Source: Dryocola sp032000125
GTDB lineage: Bacteria; Pseudomonadota; Gammaproteobacteria; Enterobacterales; Enterobacteriaceae
Direction: 5' to 3'
Assembly: GCA_032000125.1 (NCBI GenBank)
Contig: DAMALH010000020.1
Location: 17,202 to 81,201 of the forward strand
DNA: 64,000 nt
Positions within the stretch are counted from its first letter, which is position 1, and every line of letters begins with the position of its first letter. The position numbers and the translations under genes were made by a program. This document shows, one piece after another, positions 42,319-52,033 of this stretch. The notes under the pieces are model-generated. The model worked only from the letters and a program-made list of their open reading frames with translations. It searched no databases and had not been told where the DNA came from.

Positions 42319-44947
42319 CAAATTTTCCCTTATTCCCAGCAATATCACGCGCTTCTTTCTGCTGCTGATCGTCGTGCTGTTAGTCGCCATGGGGGTGATG
42401 GTACAAAGCGCTGTTAACGCCTGGCTAAAAGATAAAAGCTATCAGATAGTCGGCATCACGCATGCGCTGCATAAACGTGTCGATACCTACCGTTACGCCA
42501 CGTGGCAAATCTATGACAACGTGGCCGCAGCGTCCGGCAACGCCAGCGATGGGCTGCAGGAAACGCGCCTGCGTCAGGACGTTTATTATCTCGAAAAACC
42601 GCGCCGCAAGACCGAAGCGCTGATTTTCGGCTCACACGACAGCTCCACGCTTGAGATGACGCAGCGCATATCAACCTGGCTGGATACGCTTTGGGGGGCG
42701 GAAAACAGCCCCTGGTCGATGTACTACCTGAATGGCCAGGACAACAGCATGATCCTGGTTTCAACCCTGCCCTTAAAAGATCTCTCGTCCGGGTTTAAAG
42801 AGACAGGCGTAGGATCGATAGTCGATTCCCGCCGCGCGGAGATGCTGCAGCAGGCCAACGCGCTGGATGAACGAGAAAGCTTCTCCCCCCTGCGGCGTCT
42901 GGCATGGCAAAACGGCCATTACTTTACGCTGCGCACGACTTTTAACCAGCCTGGGCATCTGGCCACGGTTGTCGCGTTTGACTTGCCGATTAACGATCTT
43001 ATCCCGCCCACGATGGCGCTGGATAGCTTCCAGCTTGAGCCAGATGATTCCAGCAGCGCTCTGCAGACGGGTGAAAAAGATGACCCGGACAGCGTCGCCA
43101 TCAACTTTAATAGCGCACGCATTGAGATAGCCTCGCCGTTAGCCAGCACGCATCTGCGCCTGGTGTGGCAGGTTCCTTTCGGCACGCTGCTGATGGATAC
43201 GCTGCAAAATATTCTGCTGCCGCTGCTGCTTAACATCGGCCTGCTGGCGCTGGCGCTGTTTGGTTACGCCACGTTCCGCCAGCAGGCGCCGCGCACGTCG
43301 GAAGTGCCAAACGGCAACGGCGAACTACAGGTGCTGCGCGCGCTAAATGAAGAAATCGTCGCCCTGCTGCCGCTGGGCCTGCTGGTACACGATCTTGACG
43401 CCAACCGAACGGTTATCAGCAACAAGATTGCCGACCATCTGCTGCCGCATCTGAACCTGCAAAATATTATTGCGATGGCCGATCAGCATCAGGGCGTGAT
43501 TCAGGCCACCATTAATAATGAACTCTATGAGATCCGGCAGTTCCGCAGCCAGATTGCTCCGCGCACGCAGATTTTCGTAATTCGCGATCAGGATCGCGAA
43601 ATTCTGGTAAACAAAAAGCTGAAGCAGGCGCAGCGCCTGTATGAGAAAAACCAGCAGGGTCGCGTGGCATTCATGCAGCACATCGGCGAAGCTTTGCAGT
43701 TGCCGGTGAAAAATCTAGCTGAACGCGCGGCTGCGCTGGACACCGCGGAATACAAACAGCTTGCGAACGAGGCCCAGACCATCGTCCGTCTCGTCGATGA
43801 AATTCAGCTACTGAATATGCTGGAAGCCGATAGCTGGAAGACCACCACCACCCCGTTTACGGTTCAGGCGCTGATAGATGAAGTGGCGCTGGAAATGCTG
43901 CCGATTATCAAGCGCAAGGGGCTGCAGCTTCTGATTAATAACCAGCTACCGGCTGATGAGGAACGCCACGGCGACCGCGAAGCGCTGCGTAAAATCCTGC
44001 AGTTGCTGCTGCACTATTCCGTGACCACAACGCAGATAGGCAAGATAACTCTTGAGATAAGCGAAGAAGAGTCAGCCCCGGATCGCCTGCTGTTCCGCAT
44101 GCTGGATACCGGTGAAGGGATCGGCAATGATGAAATCGATAATCTGCACTTCCCGTTCCTTAACGAAACCAGCGAAGACCGCTATGGCAAAGCCGATGGC
44201 CTGACGTTCTATCTTTGCGATAGGCTGTCACGCAAGCTGGGCGGCCACTTGAACATTAAAACTCGCCCGGATATCGGCACAAGGTACAATCTGCACATTA
44301 AGATGGCCGCCGAGCCGCAGCCGGAAGAGCAGGACGAAAAGCTGCTTGATGAGGTGATAGCGATGCTGGATATCACCTCTAACGAAGTGCGCAATATCGT
44401 CACCCGTCAGCTTGAAAACTGGGGAGCGAACTGCATCACGCCTGATGAAAGATTGGCCAGTCAAGAGTTTGATATCTTCCTGACCGATAATCCGTCTAAT
44501 CTTACATCTTCCGGTTTGCTTTTAAGCGATGATGAAAACGGAATGCGGAAACTGGGCTCTGGCCAGTTCCGCGTTAACTTTAATATCAGCAACGCGATGC
44601 AGGATGCGGTCCTTCAGTTGATAGAAGAGCAACTGTCGCAGGAGGAGGTGCCCGAATCACCTTTGGGCGGCGACGAAAATGCGCAGCTCCATGCCAGCGG
44701 CTATTACTCACTCTTTGTCGACACGGTACCGGAAGATGTAAAGAGATTGTATACTGAGTCAGCGAACAGCGATTTTGCTGCGCTGGCACAGACGGCGCAC
44801 CGTTTAAAAGGGGTGTTTGCCATGCTCAATCTGATACCCGGCAAGCAGTTATGTGAAACGTTAGAGCATCACATTCGCGAAAGTGATGCTGCCAACATAC
44901 AAAAATACACCAGCGATATTGACGCTTACGTCAAGAGTTTGCTGTAG
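42290..44947 (+). CDS. rcsD: Phosphotransferase RcsD of the Rcs phosphorelay
   Basis: An 885-residue inner-membrane protein. It has TM1 near residues 16-38, a periplasmic domain, TM2 near 300-322, a degenerate histidine-kinase-like region, an ABL domain, and a C-terminal HPt domain with the phospho-histidine in TAHRLKGVF (about His837). It moves phosphate from RcsC to RcsB. It starts MSQSDGMIPNKFSLIPSNITRF, near the E. coli start. Upstream of rcsB by 16 bp, probably one operon. Confidence 0.95.
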   Translation: MSQSDGMIPNKFSLIPSNITRFFLLLIVVLLVAMGVMVQSAVNAWLKDKSYQIVGITHALHKRVDTYRYATWQIYDNVAAASGNASDGLQETRLRQDVYYLEKPRRKTEALIFGSHDSSTLEMTQRISTWLDTLWGAENSPWSMYYLNGQDNSMILVSTLPLKDLSSGFKETGVGSIVDSRRAEMLQQANALDERESFSPLRRLAWQNGHYFTLRTTFNQPGHLATVVAFDLPINDLIPPTMALDSFQLEPDDSSSALQTGEKDDPDSVAINFNSARIEIASPLASTHLRLVWQVPFGTLLMDTLQNILLPLLLNIGLLALALFGYATFRQQAPRTSEVPNGNGELQVLRALNEEIVALLPLGLLVHDLDANRTVISNKIADHLLPHLNLQNIIAMADQHQGVIQATINNELYEIRQFRSQIAPRTQIFVIRDQDREILVNKKLKQAQRLYEKNQQGRVAFMQHIGEALQLPVKNLAERAAALDTAEYKQLANEAQTIVRLVDEIQLLNMLEADSWKTTTTPFTVQALIDEVALEMLPIIKRKGLQLLINNQLPADEERHGDREALRKILQLLLHYSVTTTQIGKITLEISEEESAPDRLLFRMLDTGEGIGNDEIDNLHFPFLNETSEDRYGKADGLTFYLCDRLSRKLGGHLNIKTRPDIGTRYNLHIKMAAEPQPEEQDEKLLDEVIAMLDITSNEVRNIVTRQLENWGANCITPDERLASQEFDIFLTDNPSNLTSSGLLLSDDENGMRKLGSGQFRVNFNISNAMQDAVLQLIEEQLSQEEVPESPLGGDENAQLHASGYYSLFVDTVPEDVKRLYTESANSDFAALAQTAHRLKGVFAMLNLIPGKQLCETLEHHIRESDAANIQKYTSDIDAYVKSLL

Positions 44948-44963
44948 CAAGGTAGCCTATTAC

Positions 44964-45614
44964 ATGAACAATATGAACGTAATTATTGCCGACGACCATC
45001 CGATTGTTCTGTTCGGCATTCGTAAGTCCCTCGAGCAGATCGAGTGGGTGAATGTTGTCGGTGAGTTTGAAGATTCCACAGCCCTTATTAATAATCTTCC
45101 GAAATTAGACGCGCACGTGCTGATTACCGATCTCTCCATGCCGGGAGATAAATACGGTGACGGCATTACGCTGATTAAGTACATCAAACGTCATTTCCCG
45201 AATATCTCCATCATCGTGCTGACGATGAATAATAACCCGGCCATTCTGAGCGCCGTGTTGGATTTGGATATTGAAGGGATTGTGCTCAAACAGGGCGCGC
45301 CAACCGACCTGCCTAAAGCGCTTGCCGCGCTGCAAAAGGGCAAGAAATTTACGCCGGAAAGCGTGTCTCGCCTGCTGGAGAAAATCAGCGCTGGCGGTTA
45401 CGGCGACAAACGCCTGTCGCCAAAAGAGAGCGAAGTGCTGCGCCTGTTTGCAGAAGGCTTCCTGGTCACAGAAATTGCCCGCAAGCTGAACCGCAGTATT
45501 AAGACCATCAGCAGCCAGAAGAAATCAGCGATGATGAAACTGGGCGTTGAGAACGATATTGCGCTGCTGAACTACCTTTCTTCCGTTAGCCTGTCGCCGG
45601 CTGACAAAGAGTAA
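44964..45614 (+). CDS. rcsB: Response regulator RcsB
   Basis: A 216-residue NarL/FixJ-type regulator. Receiver domain with phospho-Asp56 in LITDLSMPG, and LuxR-type helix-turn-helix near 150-205 (LSPKESEVLRLFAEGFLVTE). It controls capsule, motility and envelope genes, alone or with RcsA. ATG 44964 (MNNMNVIIADDHP) is used; the longer frame into rcsD is not supported. Confidence 0.97.
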   Translation: MNNMNVIIADDHPIVLFGIRKSLEQIEWVNVVGEFEDSTALINNLPKLDAHVLITDLSMPGDKYGDGITLIKYIKRHFPNISIIVLTMNNNPAILSAVLDLDIEGIVLKQGAPTDLPKALAALQKGKKFTPESVSRLLEKISAGGYGDKRLSPKESEVLRLFAEGFLVTEIARKLNRSIKTISSQKKSAMMKLGVENDIALLNYLSSVSLSPADKE

Positions 45615-45621
45615 CCGCTCT

Positions 45622-45649
45622 GCCCTCACCTCCGCCTGGGGGTGAGGGC
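45622..45649. terminator. Palindrome between rcsB and rcsC, probable shared terminator
   Basis: GCCCTCACC and GGTGAGGGC form a nine-bp stem around a ten-base loop. There is no clear T tract. It separates the convergent rcsB and rcsC, 8 bp from each stop. Confidence 0.55.
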
Positions 45650-45656
45650 ATCCTGC

Positions 45657-48506
45657 TTATTTCCTGGTGCTTCTTACACGGGCCGCATAAACGACCAGCG
45701 TTTGCTTAATCACGTCCAGCGTCACCGGTTTCGACAGGCAGCTATCCATTCCCGACTCGATACAGCGCTGTTTCTCTTCCGCAAGGGCGTTCGCCGTCAC
45801 GCCGATAACCGGAAGCGTTAACCCCAGTTGACGAATACGCTGCGTCAGACGATAGCCATCCATGTTCGGCATATTCACATCGCTAAGCACGATATCAATG
45901 TGGTTTTTGCTCAGCACGTTGAGCGCGTCCACGCCGTCGTTCGCCGTTTTGCACTGATAGCCCAGCGAGCCAAGCTGATCGGCCAGCAGACGCCGGTTAA
46001 TTGGATGGTCGTCCACCACCAGGATCATCATGTCATCATTCTGCTCGCGGGCTTCATCCGGTGAAGGCAGCGCCGTCATGCTGCCCGGCACGTCAACGTC
46101 AATGCTGTAGATACGTCCCAGCAGGTTCAGCAGTTCATGAGGCGCAGCCACGCTGTGCGTCCAGCGGCCCGGCGATAGCTCCTGCGGGATACCGATATGG
46201 CGACGACAGAAGATAATTGCCGCACGTCCGCCCCAGGGCGCATCCAACGAATCGTCCGTTATCAGCACATCGTCGCTGTCCGGGACTTCCCCATAGTAAG
46301 GCTGGGTACGAATATTGTTTTGCTTAAGCAGCGACTCAAGGAATTCGCTCAGCGAAGCATTCCGCACCGCCAGCCAGCATCGTTTATCCGCCAGTCCGTC
46401 AACCTGAGCATGCGGCGTGGACTGCGCCGCATAAAGAGGTATACGGATGGTAAACTGGCTGCCCATCCCCGCCTCTGTATCGACGGAAATATCCCCGTCC
46501 ATCATGTTGATCAGCTTTTCGCAGATAGCGAGCCCAAGGCCGGTGCCCTGGAAGTTTCGCTGCACGCCCGTCCCTACCTGGAAGAACGGATCGAACAGCC
46601 GCGTTACCTCTTTGGCAGGAATACCCACGCCGGTATCACGCACCCGGAAGCGGAGATAGTCGCCGTCCACCGAGACATGCAAAATGATGCAGCCGATATC
46701 GGTAAACTTAATCGCGTTGCTTAGCAGATTGGAAATCACCTGCTGCAAACGCATCGGATCGCCCAGCAGCGTCAGCGGCACGTCCGGTTCAATAAAGCAG
46801 TAAAGACCGAGATGTTTACGTACCACAAGCGGCAAATAGTTTGCCGTGATGTGGCTCATCACCTCACGCGGGGAAAACTCGCGCGGCTCGATTTTCAGCT
46901 GTTCCGATTCAATTTTTGAGAAATCCAGGATATCGCTGATGATTTTCAGCAGCAGGCTTGAGGAGTTGTTCATCGCCGTCACCAGCCTGTCGACCCCTTT
47001 CGGCAGCGCTTTCGTTTGCAGCAAATCAAGGTTGCCGATAATGCCGTAAAGCGGAGTGCGAAGCTCGTGGCTGACGGTGGCAAGGAACATCGATTTCGAC
47101 TGGCTGGCCTGCTCTGAAGCCTGCGCCATCTCCTGTAAAGACTCTTCCATCTTCACGCGCGCGCTGACATCCACCAGCACGCAAATCGCCACGTTTTCAT
47201 TGCGATACCGCGAATGAACGAAGCTAATCTGCAGGTTGGTGTGGTTGCTGGTCACCACGTCAACAAAGTTCACCTGCTGCCCGCAGATGATCTGCGTCAG
47301 CCGCTGTCTGTCCTCGTGCGTGAGCATATTCAGATAATTATGCGCCAGCTCGTTACTCAGTATATTGGTGCCGTCCTGCGTTCGCAGGATACATATCCCA
47401 ACGGGTGCGGATGCGACGATTTTACGGTTGAACTGCTCGTGTTCTTCCAGGCGCTGCGCGTCGTTTTCCGCCGGGATAAATATCCTTCGCTCGTACATAC
47501 GCGCAAGCGTAAACAGCACGATGCCCACCAGCACGTTCAGCAGCACCGCATTCAGGATCAACATGCGGATACGCTCCAGCACGATATCCACCGGCACGGA
47601 GTAAAGAATGCTTAACGATGACGGCGGAAGATTTTTCTTCAGCATCAGCTCCCTGAAGCCGGAGGTATAGCCAAACCATGAGCGCTCCTGCATCCAGCGC
47701 GAGTCGGGCCCGATTTTGGTTTCAGGGCCGGCGAGCGTGATCAGCGGATGGCTGTTTTCATCCAGAATGGTTACGCCGACCGGCAGCGTCCCCGGCGTCA
47801 GAAAGTTTTCCATACGTACGGTTTGCTCCACGCCAAGCAGCGCCTGCAGGCGGTTTGCCAGATAAACAGGCGTCAGCGTGTAGAAATAACCGATACCGGG
47901 ACGCGGCCCCTGGCCAATCCAGTAAATACTGTTGCTGCGTTCATCCTGCGGCGCATTGCGGTATTTAAGAATGCGTTCATGCAGCGTTTTCAGCGCCTTT
48001 TCCCGCTCAAGCGGCATTTCACGCAGGCCAAAATCCGCCATACAGAGGTTGTCGCCACCGATCAGGAACACGCGGTTAAGATCGTAAGCCGCAGAGAAAT
48101 TTTCGCGCCAGTAGCGCAGGAACCAGGCGAGCGACTGCAGCGAGCTGCGCCAGGAGGCGCTGACGGCCGAACAGTCTGAATCCGGGAACAGAGGCATAAA
48201 GCCCGGCGTTTCAACTTTGCTGTCGTCTCTTTCAAGGGCAGGCAGCACGCCATTCGTGGCGCTGAGCCGGTTTTCCGCAATATACTTCAGCTCTTTGACC
48301 ACATCCGAGGTACGCTGAATATAGCGCTGCGCCTGCTCAAAGCTGATATTAAATTCCTGACGAATATCCGACTCTTTTTCATGCAGCGCGTTAACGATAT
48401 AGAACACCGAAAAAAGAGCTATCAGCAGCCATAGCAGCAGCGCCAGCGCCCGGAAAAGATAGCGGGAAATTTTTAGCGTGGTGCGAAAAGAGACGAGATA
48501 TTTCAA
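45657..48506 (-). CDS. rcsC: Hybrid sensor kinase RcsC, TTG start
   Basis: A 949-residue inner-membrane hybrid kinase with two TM helices (about 20-42 and 310-335), PAS-like region, kinase core with SHELRTPLYG (His about 479), GTGLGLAICEKL and a C-terminal receiver with VLSDVNMPNMDG (Asp about 875). It passes phosphate to RcsD. The start is TTG at 48506 (MKYLVSFRTTLK), which gives exactly the E. coli length; an ATG at 48560 adds 18 residues with no homology. Confidence 0.92.
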   Translation of the reverse strand: MKYLVSFRTTLKISRYLFRALALLLWLLIALFSVFYIVNALHEKESDIRQEFNISFEQAQRYIQRTSDVVKELKYIAENRLSATNGVLPALERDDSKVETPGFMPLFPDSDCSAVSASWRSSLQSLAWFLRYWRENFSAAYDLNRVFLIGGDNLCMADFGLREMPLEREKALKTLHERILKYRNAPQDERSNSIYWIGQGPRPGIGYFYTLTPVYLANRLQALLGVEQTVRMENFLTPGTLPVGVTILDENSHPLITLAGPETKIGPDSRWMQERSWFGYTSGFRELMLKKNLPPSSLSILYSVPVDIVLERIRMLILNAVLLNVLVGIVLFTLARMYERRIFIPAENDAQRLEEHEQFNRKIVASAPVGICILRTQDGTNILSNELAHNYLNMLTHEDRQRLTQIICGQQVNFVDVVTSNHTNLQISFVHSRYRNENVAICVLVDVSARVKMEESLQEMAQASEQASQSKSMFLATVSHELRTPLYGIIGNLDLLQTKALPKGVDRLVTAMNNSSSLLLKIISDILDFSKIESEQLKIEPREFSPREVMSHITANYLPLVVRKHLGLYCFIEPDVPLTLLGDPMRLQQVISNLLSNAIKFTDIGCIILHVSVDGDYLRFRVRDTGVGIPAKEVTRLFDPFFQVGTGVQRNFQGTGLGLAICEKLINMMDGDISVDTEAGMGSQFTIRIPLYAAQSTPHAQVDGLADKRCWLAVRNASLSEFLESLLKQNNIRTQPYYGEVPDSDDVLITDDSLDAPWGGRAAIIFCRRHIGIPQELSPGRWTHSVAAPHELLNLLGRIYSIDVDVPGSMTALPSPDEAREQNDDMMILVVDDHPINRRLLADQLGSLGYQCKTANDGVDALNVLSKNHIDIVLSDVNMPNMDGYRLTQRIRQLGLTLPVIGVTANALAEEKQRCIESGMDSCLSKPVTLDVIKQTLVVYAARVRSTRK

Positions 48507-48628
48507 ATTAAACCTGGTTGCGCAATAACAATACGTTGAATGCCGATAAGGTAGCCGCAAAAGCCGCAGCCCGCAACGGCAAAGAAAACAGGCCTATCGC
48601 TGGCAATATTTATCCGTCATCGGAATGT

Positions 48629-48663
48629 CCTGCTCGTGGGAGCTAACGCCGGCCACGAGCAGG
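48629..48663. other. Long hairpin between rcsC and the ASCH gene
   Basis: CCTGCTCGTGG (48629-48639) and CCACGAGCAGG (48653-48663) form a perfect 11-bp stem. No T tract follows on either strand. It lies five bp beyond the stop of the ASCH gene and may act as a 3' end stabiliser. Confidence 0.5.
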
Positions 48664-48667
48664 GCAA

Positions 48668-49054
48668 TCAGAACTTTTCAATGACCTTAAAGTGCATCAG
48701 CACCAGCGTCATATCGGGTGAGAACAGATCGTATGCTTCAAAAAAGCGTTTATGCTCGCGACGCCAGTAAGCCAGCGTGCGATCGCCTTCACCTTCTGCC
48801 CGGGCATGGTCTTCGTCCACGCGATCGAAGGTGCTCATCTCTACGCGGGTCAGTTCTATCGCGCAAACTGGCTCATTCCTGCCGTCTACCACCACAAAGA
48901 CATCACCCGGCTGCGCAATACCTTCGCCGTCAAGGTTAGAGCAGGTGGCCGTTTTCACGCCATCAAGCACCAGCTTAACCAGCTCATCCGCCTGGCGCTC
49001 GGTATCGCCGAATGCCCAGCGTTCTGCATCATTATACTTTTCAGGGATAGCCAT
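48668..49054 (-). CDS. ASCH-domain protein (COG4405 type)
   Basis: A 128-residue protein. It has MAIPEKYNDAERWAFGDT, KTATCS, PGDVFVVVDG and a C-terminal YDLFSPDMTLVLMHFKVIEKF, the ASCH fold of putative RNA-binding/modification-sensing proteins. It is longer than YqfB and not its orthologue. The role is unknown. ATG 49054 is preferred to an upstream start at 49090 since MAIPEKY begins the family core. It sits between rcsC and gyrA, where E. coli K-12 has the ato block. Confidence 0.75.
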   Translation of the reverse strand: MAIPEKYNDAERWAFGDTERQADELVKLVLDGVKTATCSNLDGEGIAQPGDVFVVVDGRNEPVCAIELTRVEMSTFDRVDEDHARAEGEGDRTLAYWRREHKRFFEAYDLFSPDMTLVLMHFKVIEKF

Positions 49055-49145
49055 GACTTTACCTTTTAATTGAATCACGAATGCCAGCAAGGATAGTACA
49101 GCATGCCCCGCCCTGCCTTACTGCAATCTGTCCGTAATGAAAGAC

Positions 49146-49176
49146 AAAACGCCCGATGCGGGGCATCAGGCGTTTT
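49146..49176 (-). terminator. Terminator of gyrA (bidirectional)
   Basis: AAAACGCCCGATGC-GGG-GCATCAGGCGTTTT, a 14-bp stem with one mismatch, ending in TTTT on either strand. Confidence 0.8.
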
Positions 49177-49234
49177 AGCGGTTGAGAAGCATCAACCTGT
49201 CTCAGAGCGAGTTATTTCAGACGACAGATATGGA

Positions 49235-51874
49235 TTATTCGTCCGCGTCGTCGTCCGCTGCATCGTCGTCACTTTCTGCAAGCGGTGCGATTTCATCATC
49301 ACCTTCCGCTACCGTGCCGTCGATAGCATCCAGCTCTTCTTCATCCACCGGCTCAGCAACGCGCTGCAGGCCAACCACGTTTTCATCTTCCGCTGTACGG
49401 ATGAGGATAACGCCCTGGGTGTTACGACCGACCACGCTCACCTCGGATACGCGGGTACGCACCAGCGTGCCTGCGTCGGTGATCATCATAATCTGGTCGG
49501 TATCTTCCACCTGTACCGCGCCAACGACGCTGCCGTTACGCTCGGTTACTTTGATGGAGATAACGCCCTGAGTCGCACGCGACTTGGTTGGATACTCGTC
49601 CGCCGCGGTACGTTTACCGTAACCATTCTGCGTCACGGTGAGGATGGAACCTTCGCCACGTGGAATGATCAGAGAAACGACTTTGTCTTCACCGGCAAGC
49701 TTAATCCCGCGAACGCCTGTTGCGGTACGGCCCATGGTACGAACGGCGTCTTCTTTAAAGCGCACGACTTTACCGGCAGCCGAGAACAGCATGGCTTCGT
49801 TGCTGCCGTCCGTCAGATCCACGCCAATCAGCTCGTCGCCCTCGTTGAGGTTAACGGCGATGATGCCCGCGGAGCGCGGACGGCTGAAGTCTGTTAACGC
49901 GGTTTTCTTCACGGTGCCGCTTGCGGTTGCCATGAACACGTTAATGCCTTCAGCGTACTCGCGTACCGGCAGGATGGCGGTGATGCGTTCGTCAGCTTCC
50001 AGCGGCAGAAGGTTAACAATCGGACGGCCACGGGCGCCACGGCTCGCTTCCGGCAGTTGGTAAACCTTCATCCAGTACAAACGGCCACGGCTGGAGAACA
50101 GCAGGATCGTATCGTGGGTATTGGCAACCAGCAGGCGGTCAATGAAGTCTTCTTCTTTAATACGCGCGGCAGATTTACCTTTACCGCCGCGACGTTGCGC
50201 TTCGTAATCGGTCAGCGGCTGATACTTCACATAGCCCTGGTGAGACAGGGTGACCACCACATCTTCCTGGTTGATCAGATCTTCAATGTTGATATCGGCG
50301 GTATTCGCCGTGATTTCGGTACGACGGTTATCCCCGAACTGATCGCGCATGGCTTCCAGCTCTTCACGGATGACTTCCATCAGGCGCTCTGCGCTGCCGA
50401 GGATATGCAGCAGTTCAGCGATCTGTTCCAGCAGATCTTTGTACTCGTCGAGCAGTTTTTCGTGCTCAAGGCCGGTCAGCTTCTGCAAACGCAGATCCAG
50501 AATCGCCTGGGCCTGCTGTTCGGTCAGGAAGTACTGGCCGTCGCGAATACCGAACTCTGGCTCCAGCCACTCAGGACGCGCAGCGTCATCACCGGCACGC
50601 TCCAGCATGGCGGAGACATTGCCCAGATCCCATGAACGGGCAATCAGGCCCGCTTTGGCTTCTGCGGCATTCGGCGAATGGCGAATCAGTTCGATAATCG
50701 GATCGATGTTAGCCAGCGCAATCGCCAGGCCTTCAAGGATATGGGCACGATCGCGAGCTTTACGCAGTTCGAAAATAGTACGGCGAGTCACCACTTCACG
50801 ACGGTGGCGCACGAACGCGGAAAGGATCTCTTTCAGGTTCATGATCTTCGGCTGGCCGTGGTGCAGCGCAACCATGTTGATGCCGAACGAGGTCTGGAGC
50901 TGGGTCTGGGAGTAGAGGTTGTTCAGCACAACTTCGCCCACCGCATCGCGTTTGATTTCGATTACGATGCGCATCCCGTCTTTATCGGATTCATCGCGCA
51001 GGGCGCTGATGCCCTCAACGCGCTTGTCTTTCACCAGCTCGGCGATTTTTTCGATAAGGCGCGCTTTGTTAACCTGGTACGGAATTTCGTGAACAATAAT
51101 AGTTTCACGGCCCGTTTTAGCGTCGGCTTCCACATCCGCGCGCGCGCGAATGTAAATTTTACCGCGCCCGGTACGGTACGCTTCCTCAATGCCGCGACGG
51201 CCGTTGATGATGGCGGCGGTTGGGAAATCAGGCCCCGGGATGTGTTCCATCAGCCCTTCTACGCTGATGTTTTCATCTTCGATATAGGCCAGACAGCCGT
51301 TGATCACTTCGGTGATGTTATGCGGCGGGATGTTCGTCGCCATACCTACCGCGATACCGGACGAACCGTTAACCAGCAGGTTCGGGATCTTGGTTGGCAT
51401 AACATCTGGAATTTTCTCGGTGCCGTCATAGTTATCGACGAAATCCACCGTGTCTTTTTCCAGGTCGGCCATCAGTTCGTGGGCGATTTTCGACATACGG
51501 ATTTCCGTATAACGCATCGCTGCGGCGGAGTCGCCGTCGACAGAACCGAAGTTACCCTGGCCGTCGACCAGCATATAACGTAAGGAGAATGGCTGCGCCA
51601 TACGGACGATAGTGTCATAAACGGCGGTATCACCATGAGGGTGGTATTTACCGATTACGTCACCAACGACACGGGCGGATTTTTTGTATGCTTTGTTCCA
51701 GTCATTGCCCAATACGTTCATGGCGTATAGTACGCGACGGTGTACCGGCTTGAGTCCATCGCGGACATCTGGCAGTGCGCGGCCGACAATAACCGACATC
51801 GCATAATCCAGATACGAGCTTTTTAGCTCTTCCTCAATGTTGACCGGTGTAATTTCTCTGGCAAGGTCGCTCAT
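49235..51874 (-). CDS. gyrA: DNA gyrase subunit A, with Thr83
   Basis: An 879-residue topoisomerase subunit that cuts and rejoins DNA. It has the winged helix with the catalytic Tyr near AMRYTEIRM (Tyr122), the coiled-coil gate, and six beta-pinwheel blades with the GyrA box QRRGGKG near residue 560, followed by an acidic tail. In the quinolone-resistance region the sequence reads HPHGDTAVYDT: residue 83 is Thr where E. coli has Ser, and Asp87 is kept. Monocistronic. Confidence 0.97.
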   Translation of the reverse strand: MSDLAREITPVNIEEELKSSYLDYAMSVIVGRALPDVRDGLKPVHRRVLYAMNVLGNDWNKAYKKSARVVGDVIGKYHPHGDTAVYDTIVRMAQPFSLRYMLVDGQGNFGSVDGDSAAAMRYTEIRMSKIAHELMADLEKDTVDFVDNYDGTEKIPDVMPTKIPNLLVNGSSGIAVGMATNIPPHNITEVINGCLAYIEDENISVEGLMEHIPGPDFPTAAIINGRRGIEEAYRTGRGKIYIRARADVEADAKTGRETIIVHEIPYQVNKARLIEKIAELVKDKRVEGISALRDESDKDGMRIVIEIKRDAVGEVVLNNLYSQTQLQTSFGINMVALHHGQPKIMNLKEILSAFVRHRREVVTRRTIFELRKARDRAHILEGLAIALANIDPIIELIRHSPNAAEAKAGLIARSWDLGNVSAMLERAGDDAARPEWLEPEFGIRDGQYFLTEQQAQAILDLRLQKLTGLEHEKLLDEYKDLLEQIAELLHILGSAERLMEVIREELEAMRDQFGDNRRTEITANTADINIEDLINQEDVVVTLSHQGYVKYQPLTDYEAQRRGGKGKSAARIKEEDFIDRLLVANTHDTILLFSSRGRLYWMKVYQLPEASRGARGRPIVNLLPLEADERITAILPVREYAEGINVFMATASGTVKKTALTDFSRPRSAGIIAVNLNEGDELIGVDLTDGSNEAMLFSAAGKVVRFKEDAVRTMGRTATGVRGIKLAGEDKVVSLIIPRGEGSILTVTQNGYGKRTAADEYPTKSRATQGVISIKVTERNGSVVGAVQVEDTDQIMMITDAGTLVRTRVSEVSVVGRNTQGVILIRTAEDENVVGLQRVAEPVDEEELDAIDGTVAEGDDEIAPLAESDDDAADDDADE

Positions 51875-52033
51875 GTAACCGCTATCCCTCTACTGTGTCC
51901 CGGATTCAAAGGTCGCAAATTATAACACAAGCGCCGCGTGGGGGGGAAACCTGAACGCGTTTGCACAGCGCTTTATTCATTGCCGCGGGCTGATATACTT
52001 CTCGCTCGTAACGAGCAAGGAGTGAGAGTCCCT

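Noticed and set aside
51938..52033. N-terminal extension of ubiG
   Set aside because: The extra residues are not in the family and lie in the gyrA-ubiG promoter space; the ATG at 52034 matches the known UbiG start.
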